Positions 25,447 through 34,335 of a stretch of DNA of 64,000 nt are shown in pieces. This stretch comes from Deltaproteobacteria bacterium HGW-Deltaproteobacteria-15 (lineage in GTDB: Bacteria > Desulfobacterota > DSM-4660 > Desulfatiglandales > HGW-15): the NCBI GenBank assembly GCA_002840535.1, contig PHBH01000001.1, positions 155,412 to 219,411 on the forward strand. Reading direction: 5' to 3'. The stretch's first letter is position 1, and each line of letters starts with the position of its first letter. A program made the position numbers and the translations under genes. The notes beneath the pieces were generated by a model. That model did no database searches. It worked only from the letters and a program-made list of their open reading frames with translations, and was not told the origin of the DNA.

Positions 25447-27631
25447 GAGCAAACTGCTCCTTCTTGTTTCAGTCTTCGTCGTTGGAAGCGGTCTCTTCAT
25501 CTCGGTATTCATCACACAGCGGTACAGCGCGAGCCTCCTTGAGACTATGATGGCTCAGGGGGAGAACATCGCCCATGCCATTGCCCTCGAGGCAACCGAC
25601 CAGGTCCTCATCAACGACCTGGTGGCGCTGCAGAAAATGCTCGACCACCACATCCGGAGTCACAACGCCGTCGCGTACCTGTTCATCCAGAGAGATCAGG
25701 AGATCCTTGCCCACACCTTCCCCGATGGTGTTCCCATTGATCTCATCGAGGCCAACAACCCTGATCAGGCTGAGCAGCGGCATCTTCAACGAGTCGTTTC
25801 GACCAAGGGAGAACATTATCTGGATATTGCGTGGCCGGTGTTTGAGGGAAAGGCCGGCGTTCTCAGGCTCGGCATCTCCGAGACTCCTTATCTGAAAAAT
25901 ATTTGGAGTCTCTGGTTGCAGATGAGCCTTCTTACTTCGGGTATCCTTGTTCTGGCCATCATCGGCGTTACCCTCTTCCTCAGGCGGGTGACAAACCCCT
26001 TGTGCGAACTGGCAAAGGCAACCGAGAGGATCGACGGCGGGGACATGAGCATCCGCATCAGGGACTTGGGGAGCGATGAGGTGGGGAGACTTGCCGGCTC
26101 ATTCAACCGCATGACGGCCCGTGTCCAGGACTACACGCAACGTCTTGAAGTAAAGGCATCCGAACTGGAGCGCGCCAACCAGCAAGCGCGCTCTTTCTGC
26201 CAGGTGATTCAGCAGATCGGCTCCCTAAGGAGTCTGAGTGAAATCGGTTCATACCTGATCGGCCGGTTCAGAACCATGCTTCCGAATGGAGGCCAGATGG
26301 CGCTCCTGCTCCTGTGTACTGAAAGGGACCGTTTCTTTGTGCTGTATGAAGACGGGATGAAGCTCATAGCTGAAGAGAAGCAGGTGACGGAGCTTCGTAC
26401 TCGGATCGGTGAGATGAGGAAGCCGGGGCTGATCCAAAAGACCTGCGGCCTTCGTCCCCCCGGTACCCGTGATGGATCCCGGTGCGTTCTCGTCCCCATC
26501 CGTGACGACGCGGAGCCCCTTGGTGGTCTCCTGGTCTTCTGCCGCGAGGGGCTCGATTGCGAAGCCAAGGAGTTGGATGGTCTGGCCATGATCCTGGGAC
26601 AATCTGCGGGTGTGATGAGGCGGGCCGTCCTGCATGAGGAAGAGGCACAAGGTCTAAGACAGAGGTTCGAAACATCCGCCGAGTTCGCCGGCATGATCGG
26701 AAGGGACCCCAAGATCCAGGCCATTTACATGATGATCGAGGATATCGCACCGACAGATACGACCGTGCTGATCCAGGGCGAAAGCGGAACCGGAAAGGAG
26801 ATGGTTGCGCGGGCAATCCATCATCTGAGCGGCAGGAAGGAAAAACCTTTTGTGGTGATCGACTGTTCCGCCTATGCCGAGACATTGCTTGAAAGCGAGC
26901 TTTTCGGCCACGAAAAAGGGGCGTTTACCGGGGCCACCCGTCAGAAGGCAGGGCGTTTTGAACAGGCGGACGGCGGTACTGTGTTCCTGGATGAAATCGG
27001 CGAAATCTCTTCCTCTGCCCAGATCAAGCTTCTGAGGGTGTTACAGACCCAAAGATTCGAGAGACTGGGGGGTGAGAAGACCCTGAGCGTTAATGTCCGG
27101 ATTCTTGCAGCAACCAATAAGGACCTTCTCCACGAGGTGAAGAGCGGCCGTTTCAGGGAGGATCTCTACTACCGTCTCAATGTGATTCCCATTCAGGTGC
27201 CCCCCTTGAGAGAAAGAAGAAACGATATCCCCCTCCTTGCACGAAACTTCCTTCGACGCTTCACGGTGGAACAAACCAAGGACGTAGAGGATTTCAGCCC
27301 TGAAGCGATGAGGGTTCTCCTTAATTATGCCTGGCCTGGAAATGTGCGGGAGTTGGAAAACAGCGTCGAGCATGCAACAGTGCTGACTAAAGGCACCCGG
27401 GTCGATGTGAGCGATCTCCCCTGCTCCATTGTCGCGGCCGGCAAAAACCACTCGACGCGCGAGAACTCGCTCTTCCCCAGCATCGCAGAAAACGAGAAGG
27501 ATCTCCTTGTCGGAGCTCTGGACAAATGCGGCTGGAACAAGAAGGAAGTGGCAAAAAAACTCGGCATCAGCAGAAATACCCTCTACCAGAAACTGAAGAG
27601 GCACAATATAGCCAGGCCTTCCACGCACTAA
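25427..27631 (+). CDS. Membrane-embedded sigma-54 activator with HAMP and Fis-type HTH (one-component sensor-regulator)
   Basis: The ATG at 25427 (GGAGAAAGAGC upstream) gives 734 residues. It has TM1 (about 9-29), a periplasmic domain (about 30-160), TM2 (about 163-185), HAMP (about 186-240), and a GAF-like region (about 260-395). An AAA+ domain follows (about 425-660) with Walker A GESGTGKE, GAFTGA, Walker B TVFLDEIG and R-finger RFREDLYYRLNVIP, and then a Fis-type HTH (about 690-734). No receiver or kinase domain is present, so a periplasmic signal would act directly on sigma-54 polymerase. It is coupled to the PhnD-like gene. Targets are suggested by the promoters at 28026 and 31246. Confidence 0.9.
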   Translation: MPFKSLKSKLLLLVSVFVVGSGLFISVFITQRYSASLLETMMAQGENIAHAIALEATDQVLINDLVALQKMLDHHIRSHNAVAYLFIQRDQEILAHTFPDGVPIDLIEANNPDQAEQRHLQRVVSTKGEHYLDIAWPVFEGKAGVLRLGISETPYLKNIWSLWLQMSLLTSGILVLAIIGVTLFLRRVTNPLCELAKATERIDGGDMSIRIRDLGSDEVGRLAGSFNRMTARVQDYTQRLEVKASELERANQQARSFCQVIQQIGSLRSLSEIGSYLIGRFRTMLPNGGQMALLLLCTERDRFFVLYEDGMKLIAEEKQVTELRTRIGEMRKPGLIQKTCGLRPPGTRDGSRCVLVPIRDDAEPLGGLLVFCREGLDCEAKELDGLAMILGQSAGVMRRAVLHEEEAQGLRQRFETSAEFAGMIGRDPKIQAIYMMIEDIAPTDTTVLIQGESGTGKEMVARAIHHLSGRKEKPFVVIDCSAYAETLLESELFGHEKGAFTGATRQKAGRFEQADGGTVFLDEIGEISSSAQIKLLRVLQTQRFERLGGEKTLSVNVRILAATNKDLLHEVKSGRFREDLYYRLNVIPIQVPPLRERRNDIPLLARNFLRRFTVEQTKDVEDFSPEAMRVLLNYAWPGNVRELENSVEHATVLTKGTRVDVSDLPCSIVAAGKNHSTRENSLFPSIAENEKDLLVGALDKCGWNKKEVAKKLGISRNTLYQKLKRHNIARPSTH

Positions 27632-27652
27632 TGTTGTGTCCCACTAATGAGT

Positions 27653-27726
27653 TGTCATCTCGACTGAAGGGAGAGATCTTGTGACTCCCTCCAAGCATAA
27701 GATTTCTCACTTCGCCCGAAATGACA
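27653..27726. mobile_element. MITE-like hairpin element
   Basis: Two 31-base arms (27653-27683 and 27696-27726) pair almost throughout around a 12-base loop, with TGTCAT at both ends. The text is of the TGTCATTTCG..GAAGTGAGAAATCTT type found as a mobile intergenic element in many genomes. It carries no ORF. It lies in the 577-base gap after the sigma-54 activator. Confidence 0.75.
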
Positions 27727-27760
27727 TTTATGCACTGTATTTCAGAGACACGACGCTGGT
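27719..27760 (+). repeat. 42-base direct repeat, copy 2
   Basis: This is the partner of 24309-24350 and shares CAGAGACACGACGCTGGT (27743-27760) exactly. It overlaps the right arm of the MITE-like hairpin, so copy 1 may be the trace of a lost second insertion. Confidence 0.8.
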
Positions 27761-27780
27761 CTGTCAGCTACATAGTGACT

Positions 27781-27797
27781 TGTCCTGAATCAGGACA
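27781..27797. promoter_or_regulatory. Palindromic upstream activating site for the octaheme operon
   Basis: TGTCCTGA-A-TCAGGACA is a perfect 8+1+8 palindrome. A further TGTCCTTA half-site lies at 27845-27852. It is about 230 bases upstream of the -24 box at 28026, a normal distance for a sigma-54 enhancer. The octamer TGTCCTGA recurs at 31076-31083 upstream of the second promoter. Confidence 0.55.
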
Positions 27798-28025
27798 CGA
27801 TTAAGCCAACGATTTCTTGACCTATTCTTGTCTCCGTTTTATCGTGTCCTTATTGTGAGCAAACATGCAGGCCCTGGGCTCCGAGCCCTTTACAGCAAGA
27901 ACGCACTGCCAACGGATACCGTCCTGGCCCAGCGATGGTCCAGTTTCCAATTTACAGCATGATCACAAGCATTTAGTCAGAAGGAAATCCGGATTTGAGC
28001 CGGGTTCCTTCCTCTGCTCCCTGGA

Positions 28026-28041
28026 TGGCACGAGGATTGCT
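28026..28041 (+). promoter_or_regulatory. Sigma-54 promoter, essentially consensus
   Basis: TGGCACGAGGATTGCT matches TGGCACG-N4-TTGCW at every specified base, with GG and GC 10 apart. Transcription start is expected near 28052, giving a leader of about 157 bases before the octaheme cytochrome gene. The remaining stretch 27761-28025 has no ORF. Confidence 0.85.
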
Positions 28042-28208
28042 CTGTGGATGCTGGACTCGTCATTCCAATAAATCGATCCAATATCGAATAAACATTCTCT
28101 GTTTCAAACCGGACAAGATATCCGTCCATTCTTCCTGGCTGAGGAAACCATCGAGATGGTCGTGTCGATGCGCGATCCCTGTATCCTAAACTCATGTGGA
28201 AGGTGAAT

Positions 28209-29477
28209 ATGAAGAACGTTTCATGCGCGATTCTGGTTCTGGTGGTGATGTCTGTGGCGGTCATCTCCTGCGGGAGGGACAACCAGGTGGACGTCAAGGC
28301 CGTCATGGCCCAGCCGAAGAGTTATGTCACGGCTGAGACCTGCAAAACCTGTCATCTCGAACACTATGACTCTTGGAAGATGACCCTTCACAGCCGAATG
28401 CTCGTGGATTCCCAAAGATATGAGGACGCGATCATTGCGGAGTTGAACCCGGACCTGATCAGGTCCGACCTGGCGAAACTCGAGAAACTCAAGATCCCGC
28501 CGGACAAGTTCTTTATACCAACCCCCCAGGATGTGAAATACACCATAGGAACCCAGTGGAAGCAGCGGTACCTCGTGGAAAAAAACGGGGAACTCTATAT
28601 CGCTCCGGTCCAGTACAATTCGGAAACCGGGCGGTGGGTGAACTATAATGAAGATACCTGGGATAAAAAACCATGGCTCTTGGGCTGCGGCGGATGCCAT
28701 GCCACCGGCGTCGATCTCGAGAAGAAGACCTTTGAGCCGGGAGTCGGATGCGAGGCTTGCCACGGGCCCGGCTCACAGCACGCCGCACTTCCCAAGACAT
28801 CCGTATTCGAGAAGCGGGAAACCATCGTAAATCCTTCCAAGCTGACCTCGGGAGTAGCAGTTCAGATCTGCGGCTCCTGCCACAATCGCGGCAAAGCAAC
28901 CAAGAACGACAAGGCCTCCTGGCCTGTGGGATACAGGCCCGGCAAAGCACTCTCGACCTACTTCAAGTCCACATCGTACAAGGCGGGAGACAAGCAGCAC
29001 CTTTATTCCAATGAGCTTTCCAAGGCACATCACCAGCAGTATATCGACTGGACCCAGTCCAAGCATTACAGCGAAGGCGTCAACTGCATGTCCTGCCATT
29101 ACGTGCACCAGATCGGGGTGCCGCCCACCAGGTCCCAGACGATGGCTGCGGGGTCGAAGCAGTGTCTATCCTGTCATGACGTCATCAACAACAACCTCGC
29201 TCATTCGATTCACTCCTTCGCCAATTGCATTGGCTGCCATATGCCCCGGATAGTAAAAAGCGCCGAAACCGGTGATTTGCACAGCCATGTATTCAAGACC
29301 CTGCTTCCAAAGGAAACCATCGAGAATAAAGACGTTCCGAACTCCTGTCAGACCTGTCACAAACATAAGGATCAGGACCTGAAGGAACTCCAGGCCGCGT
29401 GGGATGCATTGGTGGTGATCCCCAAACCTTCAGGCAAGAATATTGAACCCATAGCTCCAAAGCAGGCACGGCAATAA
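28209..29477 (+). CDS. Octaheme c-type cytochrome lipoprotein (cytochrome c554-like fold)
   Basis: The ATG at 28209 (AAGGTG just upstream) gives 422 residues. The signal peptide ends in a lipobox VISC (C21), so it is lipid-anchored. Eight CxxCH motifs are visible: CKTCH, CGGCH, CEACH, CGSCH, CMSCH, CLSCH, CIGCH and CQTCH. There is no CxxCK, so the NrfA active site is absent. Spacing of the first motifs resembles the cytochrome c554 and octaheme families. It is first in an operon with a triheme protein and cytochrome b, under a strong sigma-54 promoter. It may carry electrons across the periplasm or reduce an oxyanion itself. Confidence 0.88.
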   Translation: MKNVSCAILVLVVMSVAVISCGRDNQVDVKAVMAQPKSYVTAETCKTCHLEHYDSWKMTLHSRMLVDSQRYEDAIIAELNPDLIRSDLAKLEKLKIPPDKFFIPTPQDVKYTIGTQWKQRYLVEKNGELYIAPVQYNSETGRWVNYNEDTWDKKPWLLGCGGCHATGVDLEKKTFEPGVGCEACHGPGSQHAALPKTSVFEKRETIVNPSKLTSGVAVQICGSCHNRGKATKNDKASWPVGYRPGKALSTYFKSTSYKAGDKQHLYSNELSKAHHQQYIDWTQSKHYSEGVNCMSCHYVHQIGVPPTRSQTMAAGSKQCLSCHDVINNNLAHSIHSFANCIGCHMPRIVKSAETGDLHSHVFKTLLPKETIENKDVPNSCQTCHKHKDQDLKELQAAWDALVVIPKPSGKNIEPIAPKQARQ

Positions 29478-29491
29478 GGCGGGGGCCTGTG

Positions 29492-30193
29492 ATGGTACGC
29501 AAAATCCACCCACGGCGGGTTCTCTCAAATGCAGTAGCTGGACTGCTTGCAGGAGCGGTGCTTCTGCCGGTGCCGGGGTATACACAGGAGGAGGTTGCCT
29601 CGCCCCTCCGCCGGTACAAGGGCTACGAGCAGAGCACCGGCTACTATGAAGAATATGAGGCCAGGCCGGGTCGCCGGCGCCCGTTCATCGGTCCGCAGGA
29701 AGTAGGAAGAGGGACATTCCCTTACAGCCCCGGTGGAGCAGGGGTTCGGGTTCGCACCAGGCTGGCGGATTCCCACCAGGGAATCAAATTCTACAACAAT
29801 CTCACTTGCGAATACTGCCATCCTGAGAAGGCCCTGGATGTGCACACCACCCGCGCCAATCTCACCTGCAGGCAGTGCCACGGCGGCGAACCGATTGCCA
29901 GCATCGTGCACTATTATGGACCCATGAACCCCATCCGGAAGCACGCGTATGTGTGCGCGAAATGCCACGAGGGCGCCAGCGCCTCCTTTGGCGCTTATAT
30001 CGTTCATGAGCCTGTACCGGGATCGTCCGCTGCCAGGAAGACCTTCCCGGTTCTCTACTACGTGCACTGGTTCATGACCATTCTCCTGGCCGGGACCCTG
30101 GCCTTTTTCATTCCTCACAGCTTTATGGTTGGGCTTCGTGAGTTGTTCAAAAAGAAGAAACGGAAAGATCGAGAAAATGACGACACGGATTAA
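29492..30193 (+). CDS. Membrane-anchored triheme cytochrome c
   Basis: The 233 residues start with a hydrophobic leader (about 11-30). Three CxxCH motifs (CEYCH, CRQCH, CAKCH) lie between about 108 and 160, and a C-terminal membrane segment (about 188-210) ends in a Lys/Arg-rich cytoplasmic tail. It begins 14 bases after the octaheme stop and ends overlapping the cytochrome b start by 17 bases. It could pass electrons from cytochrome b to the octaheme protein. Confidence 0.82.
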   Translation: MVRKIHPRRVLSNAVAGLLAGAVLLPVPGYTQEEVASPLRRYKGYEQSTGYYEEYEARPGRRRPFIGPQEVGRGTFPYSPGGAGVRVRTRLADSHQGIKFYNNLTCEYCHPEKALDVHTTRANLTCRQCHGGEPIASIVHYYGPMNPIRKHAYVCAKCHEGASASFGAYIVHEPVPGSSAARKTFPVLYYVHWFMTILLAGTLAFFIPHSFMVGLRELFKKKKRKDRENDDTD

Positions 30194-30998
30194 ACGATTC
30201 AGCAGAGTAGACCGGGGTTTTCATCTTGCCCTGATGCTCACGTTTCTTGCCCAGTCGGCGACCGGTTTTGGCAGGATGTTCATCAACACGCCATGGGGAA
30301 AGACCCTGTGCGGGATTTTCGGCGGATACGAAACAGCGGCCGTGATCCACCACTGGGTCGGCGGAATCATGATTGCCGGATTCCTCGTCCACTGCCTGAT
30401 CCTCCTCTCCAAGGTTGACTGGCGCCATCCTTTGAGAAGCGTCTTCGGACCGGATTCGCTGGTTCCGAATCTCCAGGATGCGCGACACCTCTGGCAGCGC
30501 ATTCTGTGGTTCTTCGGATTAGGCGGTGCGCCCAAACTGGAGCGCTGGGCTTATTGGGAAAAGTTCGATTACTGGGCAGTCTTCTGGGGCCTTCCCCTCC
30601 TGGCGATCACCGGCATCGCTTTGATCTATCCCATGTGGGCAAGCGCTTTCCTCCCCGGCTGGGCGCTGAACATTGCTGCTCTTCTGCACAGGGCCGAGGC
30701 TGTCCTGGCGGTCAGCTACATCTTCATCGTGCATTTCTTTATCGGCCATGTCCGCCCCAGCAGTTTCCCTATGAACCAGGCCATGTTCGCAGGTTCGGTA
30801 TCCCTGGAAGAGGCCATCGAGGAGAAACCGGCATGGGTCGAGCGCCTTAGAAGAAAGGGGAAACTCGAGGAGGTCGCAGCAAGACCCCCGGCCCTCTGGT
30901 ACAAGGTGGTTTATTTTATATTCGGATATTCGGCGCTGCTCTTCGGCGTTTATCTGCTCGTCTTCGGAATCATATACAGCCCATCGATGAGATGGTGA
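30177..30998 (+). CDS. Di-heme cytochrome b membrane subunit (FdhI/PhsC-like)
   Basis: The ATG at 30177 gives 273 residues with about five hydrophobic segments. Candidate heme ligands are His in RGFHLAL, HH in AVIHHWVGG, H in GFLVHCL, and H in LLHRAEAV and IVHFFIGHVRP. This is the layout of the cytochrome b subunits that link the quinone pool to periplasmic molybdenum enzymes or multihemes. It overlaps the triheme gene by 17 bases. The operon probably makes a quinol:periplasmic electron-transfer complex. Confidence 0.82.
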   Translation: MTTRIKRFSRVDRGFHLALMLTFLAQSATGFGRMFINTPWGKTLCGIFGGYETAAVIHHWVGGIMIAGFLVHCLILLSKVDWRHPLRSVFGPDSLVPNLQDARHLWQRILWFFGLGGAPKLERWAYWEKFDYWAVFWGLPLLAITGIALIYPMWASAFLPGWALNIAALLHRAEAVLAVSYIFIVHFFIGHVRPSSFPMNQAMFAGSVSLEEAIEEKPAWVERLRRKGKLEEVAARPPALWYKVVYFIFGYSALLFGVYLLVFGIIYSPSMRW

Positions 30999-31075
30999 GC
31001 GATACCTTTCTCTCCGATAAGCATGTCCTCGTTCGTTACACATTAACCTCCTGGAATATCCTCACAAAGGAACAG

Positions 31076-31083
31076 TGTCCTGA
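31076..31083 (+). promoter_or_regulatory. TGTCCTGA octamer upstream of the second sigma-54 promoter
   Basis: TGTCCTGA equals one arm of the palindrome at 27781-27797. It lies 163 bases upstream of the -24 element at 31246. The complementary half is not clearly present here, so binding may be weaker. Expected by chance about once in 65 kb per strand, so the match is suggestive, not conclusive. Confidence 0.35.
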
Positions 31084-31245
31084 AATTGCGCACGTTTCTC
31101 CTCTCCTCCATTTTGAATCCCAGGAATGTTTTCCCCTGAAATGGACGCCCCGCTGGATCCTCATAGAGCGATTTACATGGAATCTCGGCCCCTTGCATTC
31201 CAAATGCGATCAAATTCGAGCATGGCTTCCTGCAAGCTCCTGAAA

Positions 31246-31260
31246 CGGCACGATGGTTGC
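31246..31260 (+). promoter_or_regulatory. Sigma-54 promoter of the reductase operon
   Basis: CGGCACGATGGTTGC differs from TGGCACG-N4-TTGC only at the first base, with exact 10-base GG/GC spacing. Transcription would start near 31272, about 34 bases before the receiver gene. The rest of the 30999-31305 gap contains the octamer at 31076 but no gene. Confidence 0.78.
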
Positions 31261-31305
31261 GTTAGGGGGACGTGCCAGTATGTTCCCTTCAATGAGTGAA
31301 CCCAG

Positions 31306-31722
31306 ATGAATACCATGAGAAAAACCGTCATTGTTCTTGATCCGGACGAGGAGCATTCCAAAGGTCTGTGCGCTGTCCTGGAGAGAGAGCAATATCGCAC
31401 CATCTCTGTTGTTTCACTCAAGGATCTGCAGCCATGCCTTGACCGGAATGTCCCATTCGCGCTTCTGCTGGATCTCGACCTGGTCCCGCTTGACAATAGA
31501 ACACTTAGGGATCTCCGCACGCTTCACCGGACACTCTGCATTATCGGTCTATCCAGTCGCAGCTTCCACCCGGAGTTGAAGGAAGCTTTGAGCCGCCATA
31601 TCGATGCATGCTTTTCAAAGCCCGTAGACCTGGACGCCCTTCTCTACTACCTGAAGGGCGCTCAGGACAATCGCGCGGAGGACTGGCCCAAGGTACTGGA
31701 ATCGGAAGAGGTGCTATCGTGA
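31306..31722 (+). CDS. Stand-alone receiver-domain protein
   Basis: The 138-residue single receiver keeps an acidic pair (DPDEE, about 12-16), a phosphoacceptor Asp in LLLDLD, a Ser switch and Lys in FSKPVD. It is atypical at the loops, so the partner kinase is unclear. It is the first gene after the sigma-54 promoter at 31246 and is 36 bases before the reductase gene. It might be an internal modulator of the sigma-54 system or a link to chemotaxis towards the electron acceptor. Confidence 0.78.
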   Translation: MNTMRKTVIVLDPDEEHSKGLCAVLEREQYRTISVVSLKDLQPCLDRNVPFALLLDLDLVPLDNRTLRDLRTLHRTLCIIGLSSRSFHPELKEALSRHIDACFSKPVDLDALLYYLKGAQDNRAEDWPKVLESEEVLS

Positions 31723-31757
31723 AAAGGAATTCATTCCAAACTGGAAGGAGAGAATAG

Positions 31758-34334
31758 ATGGATATTGGAGACAAGACATCGGGCTTTTTGAATCGGGCCA
31801 GGCTGAGCAGACGCGGGTTCATGAAAGCCTCTGCCGCGACAGGCGCAACCCTCATGATCGGAGGAGCGTTGAAGCCAAGCCTCAAGGCGCTTGCCCAGGC
31901 AAGCAAAGATCCCGCAAAAGCGGCCGGCGAATGGCTTCCCGGAACGTGCCAGGGATGCACATCATGGTGTGCAAAGCAGGTCTATGTCGTGAATGGAAGG
32001 GCGGTGAAGATTCGCGGCAATCCCCATTCCAAGGTGAACGGAAAGGCGAGCTGCCCCCGCGCCCATCTGGCTCTTCAACAGGTCTATGATCCGGACAGGA
32101 TCAAAACCCCTATGAAGCGCACCAACCCGAAAAAAGGACGGGGAGAAGATCCCCGCTTCGTTCCCATCTCATGGGACGAGGCGCTCGACACCATTGCGGA
32201 CAAGATCCTGGAGCTGCGTAAAAACCATGAATCCCATAAGTACCTGCTCATGCGCGGCCGGTATTCTTACATGAGAGACATCCTCTATGACCGCATGACC
32301 AAGATCATCGGTTCGCCGAACAGCATCTCCCATAGCGCCATCTGTGCGGAGGCGGAAAAATTCGGGCCTTACTACACCGAAGGTCTATGGGATTACAGGC
32401 AGTATGATGTGGAGAAGACCCGGTACATCCTTATCTGGGGTGCCGACCCCCTTTCTGCCAATCGCCAGGTCTCCTACTTTATCAGTGCCTGGGGGGATGT
32501 GCTCGACCGGGCCCAGGTGGTGGTGGTGGAGCCGAGATTGACCGCCACGGCGGCAAAGGCCGACGAGTGGCTGCCGATCGAACCGGGCCGCGATGGCGCC
32601 CTGGCCGCCGGAATCGCCCATATCCTCTTGACACGAGGACTGTGGAACAAGGAATTCGTCGGCGATTTCAAGGACGGCAAAAACCGTTTTGTACCGATGC
32701 AGGAGGTCAGCGAAGACGATTTCGAAGAAAAGCACACATACGGTCTGGTCAAGTGGTGGAACCTGGAGCTCAAGGACAAGACCCTCGAATGGACGGGAGC
32801 TCAGACCGGCCTGCCCATCGAGCAGATCAGGAAAGTGGCTGTCGGTTTCGGCGAGGCTGCGCCCCGCGCGATCTCCTGGGTCGGCGGAGGTCCCAGCATG
32901 CAGGTCAGAGGCGCATACGCCGGCATGATCTGCCATGCCCTGAACGGCCTTGTGGGCGCGGTGGACAACGAGGGAGGAACGCTCGCCGCCAACAAGGAGT
33001 ACACCGGCAAGTTCCCTGAGCCCGATGAGTTCTTCGATGATATTTCCAAAGAGGGGAAGAAATATGGAAAAATCGATCACCGCGGCCGCAAGGAATTCCC
33101 CTGCATCACCTCGGGCAAGCCGGGCAGCAGCGTTGTCACGAACAGGGTTGCGGAAGGGATATTGAACCAGGACCCCTATGAAATCAAGGTCGCGATTGCC
33201 TACATGAACAACTTTGCGTTCTCCTGCACCCAGCCGGAAAGATGGGAGCGGGCCCTCTCCAAGATTCCTTTTCTCGTGCATATCACGACCAACGCATCCG
33301 AGTTCTCCTGGTTTTCAGACATCCTCCTCCCCAATGCCCATCACCTGTTCGAGAAGTGGGGGTATGTAAAGGTAGCGAACCATGGGTACCGGCATGTCAC
33401 CCTGCTCCAGCCGGTCATCAAGCCCATGTGGGAATCGAAGAGCGATGAAACCGAATTCCCCTGGCTTCTGGCGGAGAAGCTCGCCAAGAAGGGGTTCACA
33501 AATATCCTCGACCATTACAGGCAGTACAAGGATCCTGAAACAGGCAAGGAACCGACCAATGAGAAGGAGTTCTCCCTCTATGCCCTGAAGTATGCCACCC
33601 AGAACCTGTGGGACCCCGCAAAGTATCAGGGCGGGGACAAGTTCGAAGGGTGGGAGCATTTCAGGAAAATCGGAGTCTGGAATTCAGCCCCGTATCCCTA
33701 CCGAAAACGTTGGGGGGAAATGAAGACCAAGACCAAGAAGTTTGAATTCTACAGCGAGACATTGAAGGAGGCGCTCGAAGCGCATGCCGCAAAGCACAAG
33801 ACGACCGTGGACGATATCCTGGAGACCTGCCAGTACCTTGCCAGAGGCGAGCAGGCCTTCATTCCCCATTACGAACCGCCCTTCGTTAATGGGAATGAAA
33901 AGGAATTCCCTTTTCTCTTTGTCGACCACAAGTCCCGCCTCAACCGGGAGGGCCGTTCCGCCAATTGTACATGGTACCACGAGTTCAAGGACGTGGATCC
34001 AGGCGACGTGCGCTGGGACGATGTGGCCAAGATCAATCCGCTCGACGGCGCCAAACTCGGGATCCGCAACGGCGAGCGCATCAGGCTCATCTCTCCGACC
34101 GGCATGATTGAGTGCACGGCAAAGCTCTGGGAAGGGGTGCGGCCGGGAACCGTGGCAAAGTGCTACGGGCAGGGACACTGGGTTTACGGAAGGGTGGCGG
34201 CAAAGGAATTCGGAAAACTCCCCAGGGGGGGAAACAATAATGACCTGATCCCTGCCTTCTATGAAAGGCTGAGCGGCAGCACGGTTCGCCACGCGGGCAC
34301 CAGGGTCAAAATCGAAAAGGTTCAGGAGGTCTGA
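31758..34334 (+). CDS. ArrA-like molybdopterin oxidoreductase (candidate respiratory arsenate reductase)
   Basis: The 858 residues carry a Tat signal (SRRGFMKA) so the enzyme is exported folded, with a [4Fe-4S] motif CQGCTSWC...C near 55-90 and a Mo-bis-MGD domain. In SAICAEAEK, Cys is the expected Mo ligand. The sequence RGRYSYM (near 172) fits the motif reported for ArrA; ArxA has a GRGWG-type motif. Length, A-B-C-D gene order and the PhnD-like regulator also fit an Arr-type system. Polysulfide, tetrathionate or selenate remain possible substrates, so I leave the symbol empty. It is second in a five-gene sigma-54 operon. Confidence 0.8.
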   Translation: MDIGDKTSGFLNRARLSRRGFMKASAATGATLMIGGALKPSLKALAQASKDPAKAAGEWLPGTCQGCTSWCAKQVYVVNGRAVKIRGNPHSKVNGKASCPRAHLALQQVYDPDRIKTPMKRTNPKKGRGEDPRFVPISWDEALDTIADKILELRKNHESHKYLLMRGRYSYMRDILYDRMTKIIGSPNSISHSAICAEAEKFGPYYTEGLWDYRQYDVEKTRYILIWGADPLSANRQVSYFISAWGDVLDRAQVVVVEPRLTATAAKADEWLPIEPGRDGALAAGIAHILLTRGLWNKEFVGDFKDGKNRFVPMQEVSEDDFEEKHTYGLVKWWNLELKDKTLEWTGAQTGLPIEQIRKVAVGFGEAAPRAISWVGGGPSMQVRGAYAGMICHALNGLVGAVDNEGGTLAANKEYTGKFPEPDEFFDDISKEGKKYGKIDHRGRKEFPCITSGKPGSSVVTNRVAEGILNQDPYEIKVAIAYMNNFAFSCTQPERWERALSKIPFLVHITTNASEFSWFSDILLPNAHHLFEKWGYVKVANHGYRHVTLLQPVIKPMWESKSDETEFPWLLAEKLAKKGFTNILDHYRQYKDPETGKEPTNEKEFSLYALKYATQNLWDPAKYQGGDKFEGWEHFRKIGVWNSAPYPYRKRWGEMKTKTKKFEFYSETLKEALEAHAAKHKTTVDDILETCQYLARGEQAFIPHYEPPFVNGNEKEFPFLFVDHKSRLNREGRSANCTWYHEFKDVDPGDVRWDDVAKINPLDGAKLGIRNGERIRLISPTGMIECTAKLWEGVRPGTVAKCYGQGHWVYGRVAAKEFGKLPRGGNNNDLIPAFYERLSGSTVRHAGTRVKIEKVQEV

Positions 34335-34335
34335 C

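Noticed and set aside
28209..29477. NrfA nitrite reductase
   Set aside because: No CxxCK motif and eight CxxCH instead of five hemes.
31173..31520. Minus-strand frame overlapping the receiver gene
   Set aside because: It runs against the receiver motifs and the sigma-54 promoter, with no sign of a real start.
31758..34334. ArxA (arsenite oxidase-like) identity for the Mo subunit
   Set aside because: The RGRY motif and the A-B-C-D context fit ArrA better; ArxA is expected to carry a GRGWG-type motif.
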